Counted from the first letter of the stretch, positions 16,362 through 24,703 are shown. The stretch is DNA of 31,715 nucleotides from JACKAN01 sp964502735 (GCA_964502735.1 CAZCYD010000034.1:1-31715); one strand, 5' to 3'. The notes: a model not told the origin generated them from the sequence alone. A program made the numbers and translations.

Positions 16362-17510
16362 TTAAAAATAACTGTCTTTTAAAAGGTTTTGGCAGGTGGT
16401 GGACCTTTTTTGTCTTAGGTGCTCAAAGCTTTGGTGATCAAAATTCAGGTGTTCAAAGTTTTGCTGGTCAAAGTTCAGATGATCAAGTTTCAAGTGATCG
16501 CGTATTAGGGCTTCAAGTTTTGTTATATCTTCTTCACTTGGTTGTTGAATAGAATCCAGCTGAATCGGAGAATTTAATAACAGAACACTTTTAAGAAATG
16601 AATGCTTTGAGCGAGCCTTTTGAGACTCTTGTATTAGGATTTCTCTAGCTGATTCAAGTAACTCCTCTGTGATATCATGATTGGGAGTATAGTTTAAACC
16701 AAGAGTCTGCCAAGTCCTCGCTATATGTAGCTCCAAAAAGGGGATGTCTCTATTGAGCTTACAAATAATGGGCGAGGTACTGCCTCTAATTTTAAGAATT
16801 TTCAGGCTCTGATCCTCATCTATTTGGACTTGGCATTTAAGAAGGACAAGCGAAGCTAAAAATCTTAAAGGATAATCCTCAATCGTCGAGTAGTCAGGTA
16901 ACTGTGAAACGGAAAGTCTCTCTCCTTTAGCATTGTACGGAAAGATGAGATCTTTTTTTACCAGTTTGGGCATAGCTTCGGCCAGAGTTAAGTGAGACCA
17001 GTTCTTTGCGATTTTGGCAGGAATAGTCTGAGATCCATAATAGATGCTTGTAAGAACCTTGTGGTTTCCGTCTATCACAAGCACGGAGTCTGCTAAAAGG
17101 ATAACAAGAGCGGATTTAGAGGCGGGATATAGAGCTTTGCCATTATCGCTAGTGAGTCTCCATTCTTGGGCTTGAGCATCCCAATCGGCGCTCCACTCTG
17201 TGGGAGCAGACTGAATTTTTTTTAAAACAGACAAAAAGGCAAAAGTCCCTTGGCCAGGTAACATCCAGTTAATTGGCAGATAAACTAGATCCCCCTTTTT
17301 TAGACTTCTATACTTCTTTTTTCCACTGCCTGCGATGAGTTGGTCGTAGTCGGGGCCTGTAAAGTGGTAAGATTTTTTTATACTGCGTAGAAAAGTTTCC
17401 ATGCTCGCGGGAGTTGGGGGCGACAAGTCTATGGGCTCTTTTGAGTGTACTGAAAAAGAGAAAAGGAGTAATATTAAAACTTTAACGAGACAGTCTACAG
17501 TTTTACTCAT
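16362..17510 (-). CDS. Secreted ParB-like domain protein with 3' minisatellite
   Basis: Exported protein of 382 residues; the signal peptide is VLILLLFSFSVHS|KEP. Residues about 70-170 look like a ParB/sulfiredoxin-fold domain of the ParBc_2 type: KKGDLVYLPINWML early, and VLVIDGNHKVLTSIYYGSQTIPAKI with the DGNHK loop typical of DGHHR. The second half (200-330) is not recognised. At 340-364 are five tandem 5-residue units of the type LNFDH/QNFEH. A ParB-like fold in a secreted protein could be a nuclease or a nucleotide-using enzyme acting outside the cytoplasm; this is inference. The divergent spacer carries a promoter-like sequence almost touching the ATG. Confidence 0.6.
   Translation of the reverse strand: MSKTVDCLVKVLILLLFSFSVHSKEPIDLSPPTPASMETFLRSIKKSYHFTGPDYDQLIAGSGKKKYRSLKKGDLVYLPINWMLPGQGTFAFLSVLKKIQSAPTEWSADWDAQAQEWRLTSDNGKALYPASKSALVILLADSVLVIDGNHKVLTSIYYGSQTIPAKIAKNWSHLTLAEAMPKLVKKDLIFPYNAKGERLSVSQLPDYSTIEDYPLRFLASLVLLKCQVQIDEDQSLKILKIRGSTSPIICKLNRDIPFLELHIARTWQTLGLNYTPNHDITEELLESAREILIQESQKARSKHSFLKSVLLLNSPIQLDSIQQPSEEDITKLEALIRDHLKLDHLNFDQQNFEHLNFDHQSFEHLRQKRSTTCQNLLKDSYF
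16419..16493 (-). repeat. 15-bp coding minisatellite, five units
   Basis: Five degenerate 15-bp units encode LKLDH, LNFDQ, QNFEH, LNFDH and QSFEH at the C-terminus of the secreted ParB-like protein. On the plus strand each unit contains a GxTCAAA-type core. Units alternate in sequence (1-3-5 versus 2-4), so a 30-bp parent duplication is possible. Confidence 0.8.
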
Positions 17511-17515
17511 GTGGT

Positions 17516-17543
17516 ATAATAGGACTTATAAAATAAGTTCCAA
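17516..17543 (-). promoter_or_regulatory. Candidate promoter of the secreted ParB-like gene
   Basis: On the minus strand TTGGAA (17543-17538) and TATTAT (17521-17516) are 16 bases apart. Transcription would start at about the ATG (17510), which implies a leaderless mRNA; indeed no ribosome site precedes that ATG. A near-palindrome, ACTTAT-AAA-ATAAGT (17524-17538), fills the spacer and could be an operator. Confidence 0.3.
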
Positions 17544-17614
17544 ATTGTCACCAATAAAAGCGTTGAAGGCTCTCAAAATGTAAAGTTATCAAAATCCATA
17601 AAAGGAGTTTTTTT

Positions 17615-17950
17615 ATGAGTCAAAGTTATTACAGCGAGGCTGATCTTGCGAAGTTTCCAAAAATAACAGAATTTCAAAAAGAAATGGGCGAAAAATTTTT
17701 TTCTTGGTATTCAGAGGTTTTTAAAGAAGGAGCTTTAACGGCTAGAGAAAAATCCCTAATAGCGTTAGCTGTGTCGCATGCTGTGCAATGCCCTTATTGT
17801 ATCGATGCCTACACCCAGGACACTTTGCAAAAGGGCTGCACGGAGCCCGAAATGATGGAAGCTGTTCATGTAGCTGCGGCAATACGAGGAGGAGCCTCGC
17901 TCGTGCACGGTGTGCAAATGATGAATAAGGCGACTAAACTTTCAATGTAA
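17615..17950 (+). CDS. AhpD-like protein of the arsenosugar (ArsS-associated) type
   Basis: Small carboxymuconolactone-decarboxylase/AhpD-fold protein of 111 residues. The CPYC redox motif (Cys59, Cys62) sits in HAVQCPYCIDAYT; the His that usually follows in AhpD is Tyr66 here. AIRGGASLVHGVQMM is the conserved C-terminal helix. An excellent ribosome site, AAAGGAG, precedes the ATG by 8 bases. It lies 22 bases from arsS, and database families name such genes arsenosugar biosynthesis-associated peroxidase-like proteins because of this linkage. A redox helper role for ArsS chemistry is plausible but not proven. Confidence 0.85.
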   Translation: MSQSYYSEADLAKFPKITEFQKEMGEKFFSWYSEVFKEGALTAREKSLIALAVSHAVQCPYCIDAYTQDTLQKGCTEPEMMEAVHVAAAIRGGASLVHGVQMMNKATKLSM

Positions 17951-17972
17951 TCTTCTTTTAAAGGTTTTGTTT

Positions 17973-19013
17973 ATGCCATCCTTACAATCAAGAAACTCAG
18001 AGTTGTCTCACCCTTCGGAACAAATTAAAAGGCTTGAGAACTCAAATTTTGAACTCCCAAAGTTTTCTGACAAACTCAAATCGCTTGGTTTATGGCCTTT
18101 GAAACCGACTCAGGTCAAAGTATTCCAAGTGAACTTGGGTAAGATGTGCAATCAGACCTGTCATCACTGCCATGTTGACGCTGGCCCAGATCGAAAAGAA
18201 ATTATGAGTCGAGAAACTCTGCAAACTTGTGTGGATGTCGTTAAGAGGTTTAAGTTTCCGATTGTGGATATCACAGGGGGAGCTCCAGAAATGAATCCCC
18301 ACTTTCGATATTTTGTAGAAGAATTGCACAAATCTGGTGCTCATATAATAAACCGCTGCAATTTAACTATTATTCTGGCAAATCCAAAGTACTATGATCT
18401 TCCATCGTTTTTTAAAGAGAACCAGATTGAGGTTGTTTCCTCTCTGCCTCATTACACGTCTTTTCGTACAGATCGACAGCGAGGCGAGGGAGTTTTTAGT
18501 AAGTCTATTAAAGCTTTACAGATGTTAAACGAAGTTGGCTACGGTATTGAGGGCAGTGGTCTAAAACTTAATTTGGTTTACAATCCTGTAGGTTGTTTTT
18601 TGCCAGGGGAGCAAAAGGAATTAGAAAGGGACTACAAGAAAAAGTTAAAGCAGGACTTTAACATAGAGTTTAATCAGCTGTTTTGTATTACAAATATGCC
18701 AATTAGTCGCTTTTTGGAGTACTTAGAAAATACTGGAAACTTCGAAAGTTATATGACCACTTTGGTTAACTCTTTTAATCCTTTGGCCGCCAGAGGAGTC
18801 ATGTGTCGCAATACACTTTCTGTAGGGTGGGATGGTCGGCTTTATGATTGTGATTTTAATCAAATGTTGGGACTTCATTTGAGTGCAAGGGATTCTCAGC
18901 ACCTAAAAGATTTTGATTTGGCTTCCCTAGAAAAGCGCAATATCGTCGTAGGTCAACACTGCTACGGTTGCACCGCCGGTAGTGGGTCCAGTTGCGGAGG
19001 AGCTGTTGTTTAG
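17973..19013 (+). CDS. arsS: Arsenosugar biosynthesis radical SAM protein ArsS
   Basis: Radical SAM enzyme that joins a 5'-deoxyadenosyl group to methylated arsenic on the way to arsenosugars. The 4Fe-4S motif is CNQTCHHC (Cys59, 63, 66), followed by HVDAGPDR. PIVDITGGAPEMNPHFR is the SAM-binding GGE-like region. The C-terminal Cys-rich domain has GVMCRNTLSVGWDG, YDCDFNQ and HCYGCTAGSGSSCGG, typical of this family. The start ATG 17973 has TAAAGG 8 bases upstream; the TTG two codons earlier is rejected. At 346 residues the size fits. The methyltransferase ArsM, usually the partner, is not nearby. Confidence 0.9.
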   Translation: MPSLQSRNSELSHPSEQIKRLENSNFELPKFSDKLKSLGLWPLKPTQVKVFQVNLGKMCNQTCHHCHVDAGPDRKEIMSRETLQTCVDVVKRFKFPIVDITGGAPEMNPHFRYFVEELHKSGAHIINRCNLTIILANPKYYDLPSFFKENQIEVVSSLPHYTSFRTDRQRGEGVFSKSIKALQMLNEVGYGIEGSGLKLNLVYNPVGCFLPGEQKELERDYKKKLKQDFNIEFNQLFCITNMPISRFLEYLENTGNFESYMTTLVNSFNPLAARGVMCRNTLSVGWDGRLYDCDFNQMLGLHLSARDSQHLKDFDLASLEKRNIVVGQHCYGCTAGSGSSCGGAVV

Positions 19014-19045
19014 AAGTTTTTAGATATTTGGAAGTTTTTAAATTT

Positions 19046-19582
19046 TTACTTAACTTCGCTATCTTTAAAAATTCTTGAACCTGTAGTTTTTCGTTGGCCT
19101 TGGTATTTTCCCTTGTAGGGATTACGGGCTTCAAGGTCCATTTTGCAAAACACGAGTTGGCAGATTCTTCTTCCTGCCTTGAGTCGAATGGGCAAGCTGT
19201 TGGCGTTATAGAGCTCAAGAGTGATTTGCCCCTCAAATCCGGGGTCAACCCAGCCAGCATTCTGAATGAAAAGCCCAATTCTGCCAATTGAACTTCGTCC
19301 TTCTACAAAGGCTGTTAAATTATTGGGAAGCTTAATATACTCCTGAGTCGTCGCTAACAAAAAAGAATGTGGAGGAATTGTTATTTCTGAGCCTGTAATT
19401 TCCCTGTACACAATTTCTTGATCTAGCTCGATGGTGTGCATTTGCCGATCTTCGACAACTAGAAAATGATCGCCGAGGTGACAGTCAATTGAAGCGGGTT
19501 GAATTGACTGTGGCTGTAGAGGTTCTACAACCAGCTCATTTTTAGAAATCATATCGTGGAGGGTGTGATCAGATAAAATCAC
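19046..19582 (-). CDS. dcd: dCTP deaminase, possibly dUMP-forming
   Basis: Nucleotide-pool enzyme that deaminates dCTP to supply dUMP for thymidylate synthesis. The core is FVEGRSSIGRIGLFIQNAG, continuing WVDPGFEGQITLELYN, with the catalytic Glu in TLELYN. The C-terminal KYQGQR is present. An AGW rather than AHR after the core, and a short C-terminus, resemble the bifunctional dCTP deaminase/dUTPase of Mycobacterium and Methanocaldococcus more than E. coli Dcd, but this subtype call is tentative. At 178 residues the length is normal. The start codon is GTG and overlaps the fusA stop (GTGA), so dcd is translated behind EF-G. Confidence 0.9.
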   Translation of the reverse strand: MILSDHTLHDMISKNELVVEPLQPQSIQPASIDCHLGDHFLVVEDRQMHTIELDQEIVYREITGSEITIPPHSFLLATTQEYIKLPNNLTAFVEGRSSIGRIGLFIQNAGWVDPGFEGQITLELYNANSLPIRLKAGRRICQLVFCKMDLEARNPYKGKYQGQRKTTGSRIFKDSEVK

Positions 19583-21687
19583 TTTTTGGACTCTTCCTCT
19601 CGTTTCTTTTGGTAGATTTTCACAAGTTCATCTTGGATGTTTCTAGGTACAGTGTTGTATCTCGAAAATTCCATTGTAAACTCGCCTTTACCTTGAGTGG
19701 CCGAACGAAGTTCTGTGGAGTATCCAAACATTTCAGATAGGGGCACTTCAGCTTCAATAACTACAAACCCTTCTTGAGATTGAGTTCCTTGAATCATACC
19801 TCGGCGTTGGTTGATTTGACCCATAACCGAGCCCTGAAACTCTTCTGGGGCTGAAACTTCCAACTTCATAATCGGCTCTAGTGCCGTTGGGCGAGCCTTT
19901 TCGTAAGCTTGTCTAAAAGCGGCAATGGCGCATATACGGAAGGCCATTTCGCTCGAATCCACATCGTGGTAGGCTCCATCGTTTAAGTTGACTCGAATGT
20001 TTACAATTGGATAGCCGATAAGTGTACCCTTTTGTACAGCTTCCTGGAATCCTTTGTCACAGGCAGGAATAAACTCGCGCGGAATTCTACCTCCGACAAC
20101 ATTGTCACAAAATTCATAGTTTTTATCTTGTTCAACAGGAATGGGCTCAATAGTTCCGATAACTTTGGCAAACTGTCCAGATCCACCAGTTTGTTTTTTG
20201 TGAGTGTAATCGAACTCTCCAATTTGGCCCACTGTTTCGCGGTAAGCCACTTGGGGTTGCCCAGTAACAACTTCACATTTGAACTCCCTTTTCATGCGCT
20301 CAACATAAACATCTAGGTGCAGTTCTCCCATTCCGGAAATGATAGTCTCATTTGATTCTTCGTCTCGGTGGACACGGAAAGTAGGGTCCTCCTTGCGAAA
20401 TTTTTGGAGGGCCTTTGTAAAGTTATCAGCTCCAGATTTTTCTTTAGGCTTAATCGCTAAAGAGATAACTGGGTCAGGAACAAACATTGAGGTCATAGTT
20501 ATATTGACCTTACCGTCGGTAAAGGTGTCACCAGAGGCGCAATCAACTCCAAATAGAGCCACAATATCTCCAGCATAGGCCTCTTCAATATCTTCCATTT
20601 CGTCAGCGTGCATTCTCACTAAGCGAGGGACCTTTACCTTTTTTCCATTGGCCATGTTGAATATAAAGTCTCCCTTTTTCATAGTGCCTTGATAAATTCT
20701 CATGTAGGTCAGTTGACCGAAGCGGCCATCTTCCAATTTAAAGGCTAGGGCAACGAGAGGCTTTTCAGGGTCTGAAGAAAGGCTCACCTTTTCCTCATTC
20801 TTATCTTGGTCCATACCATCGTTTTGGACCTCTCCAGGGTTGGGTAAATAATCAGTTACAGCATTAAGCAGCTTTTGAACTCCACGGTTTTTATAAGCTG
20901 ATCCCATAAATACAGGGGTTAAATCTAAGCTGAGTGTCCCTTTTCTTACGGCGCGTTTAATTTCTTCGATAGTGGGTTCTTCTTCCATTAAAAACTTTTC
21001 ACCCACTTCGTCATCAAAATCGGCAACCTTTGCGATCATTTCTTGACGGTATTTTTTTGCATCATCCAAGAGTTCAGCAGGGATATCCTTTTCTATTATA
21101 TTCTCGCCATTATCGCCTTCAAAATAGCAGGCTTTCATAGTGACAAGGTCAACAACTCCAGCAAGGGCATCTTCAAGTCCAATGGGGATTTGCATCATAA
21201 CTGCATTGTGGCGCAGTTTTTCTCTTAACATTTCTGTAACGCGAAAAGGATTGGCTCCTGAGCGGTCTAACTTGTTAATAAAAGCGACCCTTGGGACATT
21301 GTATCGTCTCATTTGGCGATCTACCGTTATAGACTGTGACTGTACACCGGCAACGCCGCAGAGTACAAGGACAGCTCCGTCGAGTACGCGTAAAGATCTT
21401 TCGACCTCAATTGTAAAATCGACGTGTCCGGGAGTATCAATGATATTGATCTCTGTTTCACCCCAGTGGACATTGGTTGCTGCCGACTGAATGGTAATGC
21501 CGCGTTCTCTTTCAAGTTCCATGGAATCCATTTTTGCACCAACCCCATCTTTACCGCGAACGTCATGGATGGCGTGGATTCGCCCTGTGTAGAACAGAAT
21601 CCTTTCGGTTAAGGTTGTTTTTCCTGAGTCAATATGTGCAGAAATACCGATATTGCGAACTTTTTCTAGGTTCCAAGTTTTTGCCAT
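19579..21687 (-). CDS. fusA: Elongation factor G, mitochondrial EFG1/spdEFG1-like
   Basis: Ribosomal translocase GTPase, 702 residues with all five domains. G1 is AHIDSGKT (17-24), followed by TLTERILFYTGRI; G2 is RGITIQSA, G3 DTPGHVDF and G4 NKLD. Stretches such as KDGVGAKMDSMELERERG, LRVLDGAVLVLCGV and MFGYSTELRS match the mitochondrial EFG1 subtype rather than canonical bacterial EF-G (which has AHIDAGKTTTTERI). It is not in a str operon: no rpsL, rpsG or tuf is adjacent, and dcd follows with a GTGA overlap. AAAGGA lies 8 bases before the ATG. The divergent spacer to recQ has a 9-bp inverted repeat. A second EF-G elsewhere is expected. Confidence 0.96.
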   Translation of the reverse strand: MAKTWNLEKVRNIGISAHIDSGKTTLTERILFYTGRIHAIHDVRGKDGVGAKMDSMELERERGITIQSAATNVHWGETEINIIDTPGHVDFTIEVERSLRVLDGAVLVLCGVAGVQSQSITVDRQMRRYNVPRVAFINKLDRSGANPFRVTEMLREKLRHNAVMMQIPIGLEDALAGVVDLVTMKACYFEGDNGENIIEKDIPAELLDDAKKYRQEMIAKVADFDDEVGEKFLMEEEPTIEEIKRAVRKGTLSLDLTPVFMGSAYKNRGVQKLLNAVTDYLPNPGEVQNDGMDQDKNEEKVSLSSDPEKPLVALAFKLEDGRFGQLTYMRIYQGTMKKGDFIFNMANGKKVKVPRLVRMHADEMEDIEEAYAGDIVALFGVDCASGDTFTDGKVNITMTSMFVPDPVISLAIKPKEKSGADNFTKALQKFRKEDPTFRVHRDEESNETIISGMGELHLDVYVERMKREFKCEVVTGQPQVAYRETVGQIGEFDYTHKKQTGGSGQFAKVIGTIEPIPVEQDKNYEFCDNVVGGRIPREFIPACDKGFQEAVQKGTLIGYPIVNIRVNLNDGAYHDVDSSEMAFRICAIAAFRQAYEKARPTALEPIMKLEVSAPEEFQGSVMGQINQRRGMIQGTQSQEGFVVIEAEVPLSEMFGYSTELRSATQGKGEFTMEFSRYNTVPRNIQDELVKIYQKKREEESKK

Positions 21688-21721
21688 TGAAGTTTCCTTT
21701 TATTTAATCCCTGTTTTTGTA

Positions 21722-21755
21722 TCTGTATGAAAAAGCAAAGTTTATATCATACAGA
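21722..21755. promoter_or_regulatory. Inverted repeat between divergent fusA and recQ
   Basis: A perfect 9-bp arm pair, TCTGTATGA (21722-21730) and TCATACAGA (21747-21755), encloses 16 bases. With the arm centres 25 bases apart it could be an operator for a dimeric regulator or for two dimers. No regulator is identified. Confidence 0.4.
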
Positions 21756-21876
21756 AGGTTGTTTTGTATCAGTTTGTTAGACGTAGTGTTCTAGCACGAA
21801 GCGAATGTAAGTGCAAAACAACAAATTATTTTTTATTTATTGTATAAATCCTTTAATTTCAATAGGTTGGATAAAG

Positions 21877-23457
21877 ATGAAGCAGGGGCCAACGCCAGAG
21901 CAAATGAAACAATGGAACATTCGGGAGTTTCGTACACCCCAAAGGGAAGTTATTGAACATATTCTCTCTGGAGGGAGCGCACTTTTACTTATGCCAACAG
22001 GGGGCGGTAAAAGCCTGTGTTATCAATGGCCGGCTGCTTTTGGATCTCAAGGTTTGGTAGTTGTTGTATCTCCACTTATTGCGTTAATGGGAGACCAGTT
22101 AAATAAAGCCCAGCAAATGGTGGGTTTGTCAGCCACTTATGTAAACTCCTCTTTAAGTAAAAATGAAAAGGATCAGAGGCTAAAAAAACTACTTGCAGGT
22201 GCCTACAATTTAATATTTGTGACTCCTGAAAGGTTTAGAAAATCGGATTTTTTAGAAATAATTAAAAAGCAAAAAGTAGGGCTGCTAGCTATCGACGAGG
22301 CCCACTGTATATCGCAGTGGGGGCAAGATTTTCGACCTGAATACGGTCGTTTGGGTCAAATTAGAGCTGAACTTGGCCATCCGCCAGTTCTGGCATTAAC
22401 AGCGACGGCGACTCCAGAGGTTCAGCAGGATATTCTGAAGCAGTTAGGTTCAAAAGATCGAATAGGTTCAGGTCCAGAGGGTTCAGACCTACAAGACCCG
22501 TCGGATACAGACCCAGATAAAATAGATTCCGACCTAAGAATTTTTAAAGCTCCAATTTTTAGAAATAACCTATCTGTTTATGTTCACGATATCTACGGTA
22601 TGGAGGCTAAAGTGAGGGGACTGTTGGGGTTAAGGCACCATGTGCCTGGCCCCGGGATAGTCTACTTTAGTTTAATTTCAGAGCTAGAAAAGGCCTCCCA
22701 GGAATTGAGAAGGTTAAATATTGCTCATTGGACTTATCATGGCCAGATGCCAGCCGCTCATAGAAGGCGAAATCAAGATAGCTTTATAAACTCCGACTGC
22801 GACTGGATACTGGCTACTCCAGCTTTTGGCTTGGGGGTGGACAAGCCAAATGTCAGATTGGTGGTTCATTATGAACTGCCGTCCTCGTTGGAGTCATTTT
22901 ATCAAGAAATTGGGCGAGCGGGCCGAGATGACTTGGACTCGGAGACACATTTGTTTTTTGATAAAGATGACATTGCAACACAAATGGATTTTATTAAATG
23001 GGCCACGCCTGAAGAGAGTTTTGTGCGCTCTGTATACAGATTGATTGAAACTTGCCGTGATCGGATTTTGTCTGGCGGTTTAGATTTTTTAAGAGGACAG
23101 TTGCATTTTTATCACAAGAGAGACTTTCGTTTAGAAACGAGCCTAAACTTATTAGAGAGGTGGGGCTGTATAGAAATCAACGAAAAAAATTCTCGAGATA
23201 TTTTGCCAATAGAAGAGCCGTCGCAAGAGTTGCTAAATGAAAACTTTCAAAAATTAAGAAGGAATTCTCTAAATCGAAAACTCCTGGAAATTGTAAGGTG
23301 GGCACAAAAAGAAGACGGGTGCCGCTTATTGGAGATTTATAAATATTTTGGTGAAGAGGTTGATGTCAGTAGCCGTGAAGAATTAACCGCCGGTAAAGTC
23401 GAGATGATGTGTGGTAAGTGTGACCTTTGCAGGAGGATGTCGGTTGTTAAGCGATAG
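21877..23457 (+). CDS. recQ: ATP-dependent DNA helicase RecQ family
   Basis: 3'-5' superfamily 2 helicase for recombination and fork repair. Walker A is MPTGGGKS (39-46), motif II DEAH (140-143) with CISQWGQDFRPEY, motif III ALTATAT, and motifs V/VI are ATPAFGLGVDKPNVR and QEIGRAGRD. Between the two RecA lobes is an unusual acidic Asp/Ser/Pro-rich insert (about residues 192-222). The RecQ zinc signature (CRLLEIYKYFGE, CGKCDLC) is at the extreme C-terminus, and nothing like an RQC winged helix or HRDC follows it. The start ATG 21877 (MKQGPTPEQ) is preferred over 21811, whose N-terminal extension is not RecQ-like; the length is 526 residues. The end overlaps aat by 14 bases. Confidence 0.92.
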   Translation: MKQGPTPEQMKQWNIREFRTPQREVIEHILSGGSALLLMPTGGGKSLCYQWPAAFGSQGLVVVVSPLIALMGDQLNKAQQMVGLSATYVNSSLSKNEKDQRLKKLLAGAYNLIFVTPERFRKSDFLEIIKKQKVGLLAIDEAHCISQWGQDFRPEYGRLGQIRAELGHPPVLALTATATPEVQQDILKQLGSKDRIGSGPEGSDLQDPSDTDPDKIDSDLRIFKAPIFRNNLSVYVHDIYGMEAKVRGLLGLRHHVPGPGIVYFSLISELEKASQELRRLNIAHWTYHGQMPAAHRRRNQDSFINSDCDWILATPAFGLGVDKPNVRLVVHYELPSSLESFYQEIGRAGRDDLDSETHLFFDKDDIATQMDFIKWATPEESFVRSVYRLIETCRDRILSGGLDFLRGQLHFYHKRDFRLETSLNLLERWGCIEINEKNSRDILPIEEPSQELLNENFQKLRRNSLNRKLLEIVRWAQKEDGCRLLEIYKYFGEEVDVSSREELTAGKVEMMCGKCDLCRRMSVVKR

Positions 23458-24169
23458 GCCTCGATTTTTTTCAAACCCACTGGAGAGCACAAAAGATGGT
23501 CTGGTGGCTATAAATGATGAGATGTCAGTAGATATCCTAAAAGAAGCTTACGGGTTAGGAATATTTCCGTGGCCCCACGAGGACTATCCCGTGCTGTGGT
23601 TTTCTCCCGATCCCCGTGGGGTTTTGTATTTTAATGAGGTTCATTTATCTAAAAGTTTTTTGAAGTTTTTAAAGAACTGCGACTGGGAGGTCACTTGGAA
23701 TGAGGACTTTTCTGGCGTCATAAAAAGTTGTGCTGAAGTTAGGAGGCTCTCAGGAGAAGGCACTTGGATTAACCCCCATTTAATGACTCACTATCAAAGG
23801 TTTCACCAATCAGGATTTTCCCATAGCGTAGAGGTTTGGTCAGGGGATGAGTTAGTAGGGGGGATGTATGGAGTTTTGGTTGATGGATGTTTTAGTGGAG
23901 AAAGTATGTTTTTTAAAGTTTCTCAAGCCTCTAAAGTTGCACTGCTTGCCGCTATCGTTGAATTGCGAGAAATTGGCCTAAAATGGATGGATATACAAAT
24001 GGTGACTCCCAACTTACAAGCCCTCGGTGGACGTTATATTTCTAGACTTCAATTTTATAGCGAGCTTGCCGTTGCCCAAGAAAACAAAAAACTACTTAAA
24101 GCGTTGACCCCAAGGCGCTCCTCTGTCAGGAGTGTAATTTCCAGATGGTCGGGAAAGAACGTAGAGTAG
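23444..24169 (+). CDS. aat: Leucyl/phenylalanyl-tRNA--protein transferase
   Basis: Transfers Leu or Phe from tRNA to N-terminal Lys/Arg of proteins, marking them for ClpS-ClpAP (N-degron pathway). Family motifs are YGLGIFPW, LWFSPDPRGVL, GEGTWINPHLMTHY, GGMYGVLVDGCFSGESMF and LKWMDIQMVTPNLQALGG. The start is taken as TTG 23444: AGGAGG (23431-23436) is 7 bases upstream, and this gives 241 residues, close to E. coli Aat (234). An upstream GTG frame would add unlike residues. It begins inside the recQ stop region, so it is probably coupled to recQ. The last 78 bases overlap the PilZ gene on the other strand. Confidence 0.93.
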   Translation: MLSDRPRFFSNPLESTKDGLVAINDEMSVDILKEAYGLGIFPWPHEDYPVLWFSPDPRGVLYFNEVHLSKSFLKFLKNCDWEVTWNEDFSGVIKSCAEVRRLSGEGTWINPHLMTHYQRFHQSGFSHSVEVWSGDELVGGMYGVLVDGCFSGESMFFKVSQASKVALLAAIVELREIGLKWMDIQMVTPNLQALGGRYISRLQFYSELAVAQENKKLLKALTPRRSSVRSVISRWSGKNVE

Positions 24170-24703
24170 GGCAAAGGTGAGCAGTGTACAGAGTGTAAAG
24201 AATAAGGCTTTGCGGCCGTGCCTCTTATAAAATTTTATTGTGTTTGAGGCTAGGGAAAGAGCGGAGCTGGAGTAAGTTTTCCATATCATTATTCGCTTTT
24301 GTTCTTGAGTTTTTGTGATAACGCCTTTGTGAATAGCTGTTTTCATTTTTTCTGGAACTTGTTCAAACCTTACAGCGATAAGCTTTTCCTTTGGAGCAAA
24401 GTTTAGATGACTTGAATGTTTCCAGTTGTTATCTCGATGAACTTCAATTCTTACAACCTTTGCCCACCAGGCGACTTGTTCACCACCGGGTATAGAGAAT
24501 TCTAGTTTGATTATATCGTTAAGTTTAGGTGCACTACTGGCCTCAGTTACAAATGCCAGGCCACTTAAAGAAATATTCACCAGTGAGGTTGTGAATATTC
24601 TCGATTTATCGCCTTCAATTGCAAATTTTAAATTTTTCTTGTCGCCAGCGACAAGAGTGTATCTCGTAGCTCTTTCAATATATTTTTTTGCAACCTGCCC
24701 CAT
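24092..24703 (-). CDS. PilZ-domain protein with C-terminal membrane anchor
   Basis: Likely cyclic-di-GMP effector, 203 residues. The PilZ domain (about 8-117) has the N-x-S-x-x-G signature NISLSG (43-48) and a basic start ERATRY. The classical RxxxR spacing is replaced by RxxR (Arg11, Arg14), so ligand binding is uncertain. A single membrane helix (ALFFTLCTLLTFALLYVL, 166-183) is followed by a short polar tail, suggesting a tail-anchored inner-membrane protein with PilZ in the cytoplasm. The region coding for the tail overlaps the aat 3' end by 78 bases. It is encoded alone on its strand. No ribosome site is obvious before the ATG. Confidence 0.75.
   Translation of the reverse strand: MGQVAKKYIERATRYTLVAGDKKNLKFAIEGDKSRIFTTSLVNISLSGLAFVTEASSAPKLNDIIKLEFSIPGGEQVAWWAKVVRIEVHRDNNWKHSSHLNFAPKEKLIAVRFEQVPEKMKTAIHKGVITKTQEQKRIMIWKTYSSSALSLASNTIKFYKRHGRKALFFTLCTLLTFALLYVLSRPSGNYTPDRGAPWGQRFK

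Noticed and set aside
18856..19287. A 143-codon minus-strand frame across the arsS/dcd junction
   Set aside because: It is a shadow of two well-supported genes and has no recognisable domain.
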